Part shown: one piece after another, positions 15,631 through 20,297 of the stretch
How the letters are laid out: each line of letters starts with the position of its first letter
Numbering within the stretch: the stretch's first letter is position 1
DNA from: Planctomycetota bacterium
Lineage (GTDB): Bacteria > Planctomycetota > Phycisphaerae > Sedimentisphaerales > UBA12454
Assembly: GCA_018828825.1 (NCBI GenBank)
Contig: JAHJUV010000080.1
Span: 1 to 20,297 of the forward strand
Direction: 5' to 3'
Length of the DNA: 20,297 bases
Made by a program: the position numbers and the translations under genes
Notes under the pieces: generated by a model
Databases searched by the model: none
Seen by the model: only the letters and a program-made list of their open reading frames with translations
What the model was told of the DNA's origin: nothing

Positions 15631-16769
15631 TCTTTTACCTCATTTCTTGCCCAGTCATCTGCCGAAAGCAAATCATTGAGCGTTGCATCCGTTTTAACTT
15701 TATGTTTATTGAGACAATATTCGATAATTTCGACTATATTAACAAATTTTATCTTTCCTTCCAGAAATTCTTTAACCGCAGCCTCATTTGCCGCGTTAAA
15801 CACCGCCGCTGCCGTTCCGCCTGTCCGGGCCACTTCGTAGCCCATTTTCAACGCCTTAAAAACCTCCATATCAGGCTTTTCAAACGTCAGACTGCCTATC
15901 TCTTCCAGTCTCAGATGTTTGGTTATCCCTTTTACCCTGTGCGGAAACGTCAGCGCATACTGAATCGGCAGACACATATCCGGCCCAGACATCTGCGCTA
16001 TCACCGAACCGTCCACAAACTCCACCATTGAATGAATAATCGACTCCGGATGAACGAGCACCTCGATTTTTTCCACCGGCATATCGAACAGCCATTTCGC
16101 CTCGATTATTTCAAGCGCTTTGTTCATCATCGTTGCTGAATCTACGGTAATTTTCTTGCCCATATTCCACGTCGGATGCGCAAGTGTCTGTTCGATAGTT
16201 GCGTTCTTAATCTGTTCTTTTGTTGCCCCCCTGAAAGGCCCGCCGCTCGCCGTCAGGATTATCCTGTTCACTTCTTTAGCGTCCCCCGCCTGCATCGCCT
16301 GAAAAACAGCCGAATGTTCGCTATCGACCGGCAGGATTTTAGCCCCTGTTTCCTTTGCTATCTTTGTCAGCAGCGCCCCTGCGATAACTAATGGCTCTTT
16401 ATTGGCGATAGCCAGTATTTTACCTGCCTTTGCCGCCGCTAAAATAGCCTCAAGTCCAGCCGCACCTACAACCGCCGCTATTACAATATCCACATCTCTA
16501 TCGCTCGCCGCCGCTTCAAGCCCCTCGTTGCCTGAATGTATCTCTGTTTCTGTTTCGCCCAGCAGTTTTTTAAAAGCATCGAGTTTTTTAGGATTGGTAA
16601 CCGCGGCAACTTTAGGTTTGAATTTTTTGACCTGTTCGGCAAGCAGCTCAACATTGTTATGAGCCGTAAGCGCAGCAACTTTATAATCAGCCCCAAGGGC
16701 CTCTATAACGCGCAACGCGTTTGTGCCTATTGAGCCTGTCGAACCGAGTATTGCTATTCGTTTAGTCAT
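15609..16769 (-). CDS. dxr: 1-deoxy-D-xylulose 5-phosphate reductoisomerase
   Basis: Second enzyme of the MEP isoprenoid pathway: converts DXP to MEP with NADPH and a divalent metal. 386 residues, normal length. GSTGSIG (9-15) binds NADPH; IANKEPLVIAG is at 121-131; the metal-site PVDSEHSAVFQ carries Asp149 and Glu151; TASGGPFRG (173-181) and HPTWNMGKKITVDSATMMNK (198-217) with Glu220 complete the active site. It is the first gene of an eight-gene minus-strand operon; MEP products feed the polyprenyl phosphate used by the downstream glycosyltransferases. No Shine-Dalgarno is visible, and a TATAAT lies only 16 nt before the ATG, so the message probably has a very short leader. Confidence 0.97.
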   Translation of the reverse strand: MTKRIAILGSTGSIGTNALRVIEALGADYKVAALTAHNNVELLAEQVKKFKPKVAAVTNPKKLDAFKKLLGETETEIHSGNEGLEAAASDRDVDIVIAAVVGAAGLEAILAAAKAGKILAIANKEPLVIAGALLTKIAKETGAKILPVDSEHSAVFQAMQAGDAKEVNRIILTASGGPFRGATKEQIKNATIEQTLAHPTWNMGKKITVDSATMMNKALEIIEAKWLFDMPVEKIEVLVHPESIIHSMVEFVDGSVIAQMSGPDMCLPIQYALTFPHRVKGITKHLRLEEIGSLTFEKPDMEVFKALKMGYEVARTGGTAAAVFNAANEAAVKEFLEGKIKFVNIVEIIEYCLNKHKVKTDATLNDLLSADDWARNEVKEWLNRVR

Positions 16770-16785
16770 ATATGAATTTCGGCCA

Positions 16786-16791
16786 ATTATA
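16786..16791 (-). promoter_or_regulatory. Candidate -10 box of the dxr operon
   Basis: A perfect TATAAT on the minus strand, 16 nt before the dxr ATG. The region 17 nt further upstream (GTGCTA) is a poor -35, so this may be an activator-dependent promoter or an extended AT-rich one. Initiation here would leave a leader of about 10 nt. Confidence 0.5.
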
Positions 16792-16914
16792 CGTTATCGA
16801 ATGAATTTTAGCACCATTTTGCTCAAATTGCCACAAGTCCTTTTAATGAAAGAAATTAGGCTAAATTTGAAAAATTGCAGGAAATGATAGAAAATTGCAA
16901 AAAATTTCAGATTA

Positions 16915-16943
16915 TTGTAATTCGAGTAAGATTTTGTTATTAT
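16915..16943 (+). promoter_or_regulatory. Promoter upstream of the nuclease gene leader
   Basis: TTGTAA (16915-16920), exactly 17 nt, TATTAT (16938-16943). The expected start is near 16950, giving a leader of about 245 nt before the nuclease gene at 17194. Two copies of AAAATTGCA, 20 bp apart (16871 and 16891), lie just upstream and could be activator or repressor half sites. Confidence 0.55.
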
Positions 16944-16949
16944 CGTGAA

Positions 16950-17154
16950 ATCGAAAGGCGCAGAACTCGAATATCGCATCATAGCAATAAATCTTGTCCC
17001 CGAGAATCCGCTATCCTGGTTTTGCAGCAGGGGAAAATCCGGCGATGGTTCGCCAAGTAATACAGTTATAGCAGTTCTTTGAGAAGCAAAGGATATGTTG
17101 CAGCGCAGCGAAAACCCCGATTTATCGGGGGTGGTTTTGTAAAAATGAAAACCA
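16950..17154 (+). ncRNA. Structured leader or small RNA candidate upstream of the nuclease gene
   Basis: No convincing gene lies in 16792-17193. After a promoter at 16915-16943 come several pairings: AGAACT (16962-16967) with AGTTCT (17073-17078); inside it TCCCC (16997-17001) with GGGGA (17030-17034), and GGCGA (17041-17045) with TCGCC (17050-17054); then CTTTG (17077-17081) with CAAAG (17087-17091). It ends in a hairpin, CCCCGA (17115-17120) with TCGGGG (17125-17130), extendable by AAAACC (17111-17116) with GGTTTT (17133-17138). TGGTTTT (17132-17138) can pair instead with AAAACCA (17148-17154), so two exclusive folds exist before the ribosome site. It matches no RNA family I know. It could be an attenuator leader, a small RNA, or chance pairing. 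Confidence 0.3.
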
Positions 17155-17193
17155 TATAAACAAAAGTTAGATGTAAAGACAAAGGAGTAATCT

Positions 17194-18213
17194 ATGTTGT
17201 ATAAATTGGGGTTGTCAGACGGGAAATTCGACAAATTGGAACCAGTTGCCTTTAGGGATTTTTCAAGCTTTGGCAACAACGAAAAAGACTTAGAAAACTT
17301 GATTGCGAGTAGCATACTTGATGTTCTGTTTGAGGACTCAAGCCTTATGCCAATTTTCCAAGAGCGTAAGCGGAAAGCTGAAGCAGATATCTACGCCTTA
17401 AATGAAAATGGCGAACTTGTTATATTTGAGTTAAAACGTAGTTCTGCTGGTGAAGAAGCCGTGCATCAGGTGTTACGCTATGCCCAAGATGCTGGGCGGT
17501 GGAGCTTTTCCAAAATCCAAGGAAAATATCAACTCTACTCAAGTACGGAAGCAGATTTGGTTCAAGCGCACCAAGAAGCATTTGATCTTGAACATCCACT
17601 TGATGCAAAAGAATTCAACACTAAACAACATCTTTTTGTAATTGGTAGTGCAGCGGATGAAAATCTTATCAGCGCTGTTGATTATTGGAAAAAACAAGGT
17701 GTTTCCATTGAGTTTTTGCCATATCGAGTATATGAAATCGGAAACGACAAGTATTTTGAGTTTTTCGCGATTCCGTATGATAAGCATAGAAATCCGGGAG
17801 ATGTAAAAGGTGTGCTTTTCGATACGAATAGAAGTTATAATGAAGATTCAATCTGGTATATGATGGAAAATAACCGTGTGGCTGCATTTGGCGGTGCAAA
17901 AAGATTTGTTGGATATGTCTACGTTGGAGATATTGTGTTCTTTTCTCATACAGGGTTTGGTCTCGTAGCTGCAGGGAAGGTTATAGGTGATATCAAAGCA
18001 CCTGACGATGAAACTTTATATCGTGATGTTGAATTTATAACAACCATCCCTAAAAGAGGTGAAAACATAAAAGCAATGCCTTTTGCTAAGGTGTCTGAGG
18101 TTATGGGAAAACCTTTTTTCTGGGCAAGAACAATAAAACACCCGTATCTATCGCGAGAAGAAGCCGAGAATTTGGCAAAGGAACTGAAAGAATACCTCAA
18201 AACCAACACATAA
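17194..18213 (+). CDS. PD-(D/E)XK nuclease (DUF91/NucS-like) fused to a probable PUA/EVE-like domain
   Basis: 339 residues. The N-terminal nuclease domain (about 25-135) has the acid in EKDLENLI (Glu34), EADIYALN (Asp65), the ELK core (Glu79, Lys81) and a QVLRY motif (Gln92, Tyr96), as in DUF91/NucS and RecB-type nucleases. After a linker, residues about 215-335 look like a PUA-fold reader: SIWYMMENNRVAAFGG, then VGDIVFFSHTGFGLVAAGKVIG, the VFFYHTG-like core of EVE/PUA-type domains that bind modified bases. This architecture suggests a modification-dependent restriction nuclease or a DNA repair enzyme. AAAGGAG (17181-17187) lies 6 nt before the ATG. It stands alone, with AT-richer codons than the operon to its left and repeats on its right, as expected for an accessory gene. 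The nuclease fold is fairly sure; the reader domain less so. Confidence 0.8.
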   Translation: MLYKLGLSDGKFDKLEPVAFRDFSSFGNNEKDLENLIASSILDVLFEDSSLMPIFQERKRKAEADIYALNENGELVIFELKRSSAGEEAVHQVLRYAQDAGRWSFSKIQGKYQLYSSTEADLVQAHQEAFDLEHPLDAKEFNTKQHLFVIGSAADENLISAVDYWKKQGVSIEFLPYRVYEIGNDKYFEFFAIPYDKHRNPGDVKGVLFDTNRSYNEDSIWYMMENNRVAAFGGAKRFVGYVYVGDIVFFSHTGFGLVAAGKVIGDIKAPDDETLYRDVEFITTIPKRGENIKAMPFAKVSEVMGKPFFWARTIKHPYLSREEAENLAKELKEYLKTNT

Positions 18214-18227
18214 CCACATAACACTGT

Positions 18228-18362
18228 GCTTTACATAGCCGTTGTTTTGCTGATTTACATCGTGATGTTGCAGGCTTACATTTAGGCATTGTAAGGTTAC
18301 ATTGAGCTGTTGTCGGCTTACAATGTGGCGTTGTGAGGTTACAATATGGCATTGAAAGGCTT
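18228..18362. repeat. Degenerate tandem repeat, 21-bp period
   Basis: About six units resembling GGCTTACAATNTGGCGTTGTN. The TTACA core starts at 18231, 18255, 18276, 18297, 18318 and 18339, so the spacing is 24 once and then exactly 21 four times. A seventh, eroded unit follows at about 18358. A GTTG/ATTG follows each core at a fixed distance. It fills the 186-nt gap between the nuclease and the GT-C-like gene. No spacers, so not CRISPR. Confidence 0.75.
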
Positions 18363-18399
18363 GGTTGCGTAGCCAATCGTTTAATATGGAGAAAATTGT

Positions 18400-19836
18400 A
18401 TGAGTGAAATTAAAAACAACAAAGAACCCTTTCATAATAATGAAAAACAGAAAATTAAAGCCGTTCGTTTTGCCGATTATTTTATTTTCGCTATACTTTT
18501 GTGTTTATTGACTCTAATCATCTTTTTCTTCGGCAAAGCAAACATCGACCACGACTCCGTTGATTATTACACTATTTTGCAAAAACTAACTGACAACAGC
18601 AAGAAGCCGGTAGTTGATAACCCCTTTTTTGTTGAACAGCGTTCTCCGGGATACAGCATTATCTCCATTTTGCCCTATTATTTTACTTCGCTTGTCATAG
18701 AGCCGTTTGTTAAAACTGAAAAAATCATTGATGAAAGACAGGTACCGCCTCGACCACCCAGACCGCCGAGGCCGGAAAACAACGGTGGATACAACATAAA
18801 CAGACCTCCGCCCGGCGGAGGGTCGGAGATGATGGGATTTCCGAGTTTGCCTTTACTTGCAAAAGATATTTTTTTAAAAAAATTTTATATTGAAGAAGAA
18901 GGCGGTTGGTTTGAGTGGAAAATAATTTTTGCCCTGCTTTTGACGAGCTATATTTTTTTATTTGCAGGAATTATATTCAGCGTAAAAACACTTGCGCTTA
19001 GAAGCAAAGAAATCGTAGGCTTTTCTTTGCCAATGTTGGTAATTTTTACTTCAATTATCTTTATGCACAATATAATAAATACTCCTGCTTTTGCGACGTT
19101 GACCGCCTTTGGTTTAAGTTCGCTATTTTGTTTTTTTTATGTCGTAGGTTTTGATAAAAAAAGTTTTATGCCTCAATTTCTGACCGGTTTATTTTTGGGA
19201 TTGCTGGTGCTAACGCGCCTCGAAACCGTTTTAATTGCCGGAGTATTATGTATTTTTCTGGTTTTTTATAAGAAGTGGGGGTTTTTGAAAAATGTGATTC
19301 TGGGTGGTTCATTGTCTTTGGTAATTTTCTTATTGTATAATTTTTCCCAGTTTGGCAATCCTCTTCACTTTGGAATTTTAAAGGGTGATATTAATCAGAT
19401 TGGTTTTGATCTTAATTATGTATTTGCTAGTCTTTTAAATCCAAAAGCTGGAATATTGTTTTGGTCTTTTCTTTCGTCTCTTGGAATAATAGGCTTATTC
19501 TTGGGTAACAAAAAATACTTAAAAGTGCTCGGAGCAGCTTCATTGGTTTTAATTGCCTTGTTTCTTGTAAGGATACCGGTAATGTATAAATGCATCGGAG
19601 GCGATCCAATAGACATTGGTGGAATGTTGATGCCTTGTTTTAGAACTATGGAAGAGGCGTTAATGCTTGTCCGTTCCGATACTAATAGATATATAACGGT
19701 TCTGTCACCATTTGCAATATTAGGTCTTCAAAATTTGTTTATCATTTTTGGAAAATATTTTAAAATAAAATTTGCCGCCAAACCGAGCAACGCTCGGAGT
19801 TCCGCTAAAAGCGGGAAAGAAATCGAAATCTGGTGA
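18400..19836 (+). CDS. Polytopic membrane protein, GT-C glycosyltransferase-like
   Basis: 478 residues with about nine membrane helices. After helix 1 (about 26-45) the external loop has NIDHDSVDYYTIL (about 48-60) and EQRSPGYSIISILPYY (79-94), recalling the acidic motif and the P-G-Y/HPP region of GT-C sugar transferases. LLVLTRLETVLIAG and NPLHFG also fit that class. The first loop contains a low-complexity Pro-rich insert at 115-141 (PPRPPRPPRP and RPPPGGGS). A late loop holds four Cys/Met-rich residues (MYKCIGGDPIDIGGMLMPCF). The final 20 residues are encoded by two short hairpins (19783-19815) and look like an acquired tail. GGAG (18388-18391) is 8 nt before the ATG. Its sequence is AT-rich. 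No partner gene is adjacent, so donor and acceptor are unknown. Confidence 0.78.
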   Translation: MSEIKNNKEPFHNNEKQKIKAVRFADYFIFAILLCLLTLIIFFFGKANIDHDSVDYYTILQKLTDNSKKPVVDNPFFVEQRSPGYSIISILPYYFTSLVIEPFVKTEKIIDERQVPPRPPRPPRPENNGGYNINRPPPGGGSEMMGFPSLPLLAKDIFLKKFYIEEEGGWFEWKIIFALLLTSYIFLFAGIIFSVKTLALRSKEIVGFSLPMLVIFTSIIFMHNIINTPAFATLTAFGLSSLFCFFYVVGFDKKSFMPQFLTGLFLGLLVLTRLETVLIAGVLCIFLVFYKKWGFLKNVILGGSLSLVIFLLYNFSQFGNPLHFGILKGDINQIGFDLNYVFASLLNPKAGILFWSFLSSLGIIGLFLGNKKYLKVLGAASLVLIALFLVRIPVMYKCIGGDPIDIGGMLMPCFRTMEEALMLVRSDTNRYITVLSPFAILGLQNLFIIFGKYFKIKFAAKPSNARSSAKSGKEIEIW

Positions 19837-20047
19837 CCCCATACCGGGGAAAAAGGAATGTAACTTTTTTTGAAAGGAGTTTTAAAATGGCAAGATTTCC
19901 AAAAGCAGATACTACTCTGCGAAGTAGCTTCGCTACGTAGCACGAGACCAGAAGTAATGGACTTGGCCATCCTGCGGATCGCATTATCGCAGGCAATTTT
20001 ATAAGCCTGCGGCTTAGGTCTCAGGACTTACCGGCGGCCTGCGGCCG
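19783..20047. repeat. Cluster of short GC-rich hairpins with 3-nt loops
   Basis: Six perfect palindromes with 5-6-bp stems and 3-nt loops: CCGAGC-AAC-GCTCGG (19783-19797), CCGCT-AAA-AGCGG (19803-19815), GCGAAG-TAG-CTTCGC (19919-19933) with an overlapping GTAGC-TTC-GCTAC (19924-19936), TAAGCC-TGC-GGCTTA (20002-20016) and CGGCC-TGC-GGCCG (20035-20047). Two longer-loop ones, CCCC/GGGG (19838-19850) and CCTGCG/CGCAGG (19971-19993), are interspersed. GAGACC (19944-19949) and GGTCTC (20017-20022) bracket part of the cluster. It begins inside the end of the GT-C-like gene and occupies the middle of a broken gene. It resembles miniature dispersed palindromes of the REP type. Confidence 0.65.
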
Positions 20048-20239
20048 GATTCGACGATTCTTTCGCTTCTTTTAAAAAGCACTATCCCCGTACTTTTCAC
20101 TGATGAGGACACCTTCACCGTAGCGGCAAAAATGAAGGATTTGCACTTCAAAATCCGCGCCGACGACCGCGACAAGAGTGCCAGAACCTATGAACTGCTC
20201 AAGGATAATGTCAATATCGACGCCATTATTCAGGGCTGA
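19887..20239 (+). pseudogene. Broken gene: intact start, hairpin-filled middle, C-terminal remnant
   Basis: A strong ribosome site (AAAGGAG, 19873-19879) sits 7 nt before an ATG at 19887, but the frame (MARFPKADTTLRSSFAT) stops at 19938-19940 inside a hairpin. From 20018 a different frame is open to a TGA at 20237-20239; its last 45 codons look like a genuine protein end (LFTDEDTFTVAAKMKDLHFK and TYELLKDNVNIDAIIQG), with balanced charged residues and GC-rich third positions. The simplest reading is one gene whose middle was replaced or eroded, with palindromes now in its place. I do not recognise the family. The two parts might instead belong to different former genes. Nothing further is seen in 20240-20297. 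Confidence 0.55.
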
Positions 20240-20297
20240 TAACCTGATAAAAAAACCGAATTTATACCTCCAAAATAGCAAATTAACTCAAAACATA

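Noticed and set aside
17041..17054. GGCGATGGTTCGCC resembles the P1 loop of fluoride (crcB) riboswitches
   Set aside because: The downstream conserved GCC and TGATGGC-type segments needed for the pseudoknot are missing, and the following gene is not a fluoride exporter.
16945..17082. GTG-started 45-codon open frame in the nuclease leader
   Set aside because: No ribosome site, the GTG lies at the -10 box of the predicted promoter (so upstream of its start site), and the product resembles no protein I know.
16794..17315. 173-codon open frame on the minus strand
   Set aside because: It runs through the divergent promoter region and into the start of the nuclease gene, with composition typical of AT-rich antisense frames and no ribosome site.
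18228..18362. Repeat array considered as a CRISPR
   Set aside because: Units are directly abutting at 21 bp, degenerate and without spacers, and no cas genes are present.
18148..18435. 95-codon minus-strand frame with a 7-residue repeat
   Set aside because: The repeat is only the translation of the 21-bp tandem repeat, and the frame runs into both flanking plus-strand genes.

Overview
The window looks like a chromosomal segment of a bacterium from the PVC group, most likely a planctomycete of the Phycisphaerae/Sedimentisphaerales type. Reasons: a Cys-rich DUF11-repeat lipoprotein resembling chlamydial OmcB, a long RseP-like protease next to dxr, a short RmuC, and moderate GC. This placement is an inference from gene content; no rRNA or other taxonomic marker is present.

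Layout. (1) 1-1211, minus strand: the start of a small MauE/DoxX-like membrane protein, cut by the window edge, and rmuC with a near-consensus promoter. (2) 1463-3116, plus strand: the OmcB/DUF11 lipoprotein with a strong terminator. (3) 3195-3560, plus strand: a four-helix membrane protein whose 3' end overlaps feoB tail to tail. (4) 3552-6366, minus strand: a dtxR-feoA-feoB ferrous iron uptake operon. Its promoter carries a perfect inverted-repeat operator in the -35/-10 spacer. (5) 6456-7163, plus strand: a stand-alone SAM methyltransferase. (6) 7181-16769, minus strand: eight tightly packed genes in the order dxr, rseP, GT2, DUF354, GT-C, GT4, methyltransferase, flippase-like protein. Overlaps or gaps of 24 nt or less imply one transcript. 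It joins isoprenoid precursor supply and a site-2 protease to a probable polyprenyl-linked glycan pathway. (7) 16800-20297, plus strand: an AT-richer accessory region. It holds a PD-(D/E)XK nuclease fused to a probable PUA/EVE-like domain behind a structured leader, a 21-bp-period degenerate tandem repeat, a GT-C-like membrane protein with a Pro-rich loop, a cluster of short 3-nt-loop hairpins, and a broken gene.

How the parts fit. The iron operon is probably autoregulated by its first gene. The long minus-strand operon plausibly makes a lipid-linked sugar (GT2), moves lipid-linked intermediates (flippase-like protein) and transfers sugars on the outer side of the membrane (GT-C), with soluble GTs and a methyltransferase modifying the glycan. 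The last 3.5 kb carries the marks of a variable region: repeats, gene decay and a defence-like nuclease. No complete mobile element, CRISPR array, rRNA or tRNA was seen.
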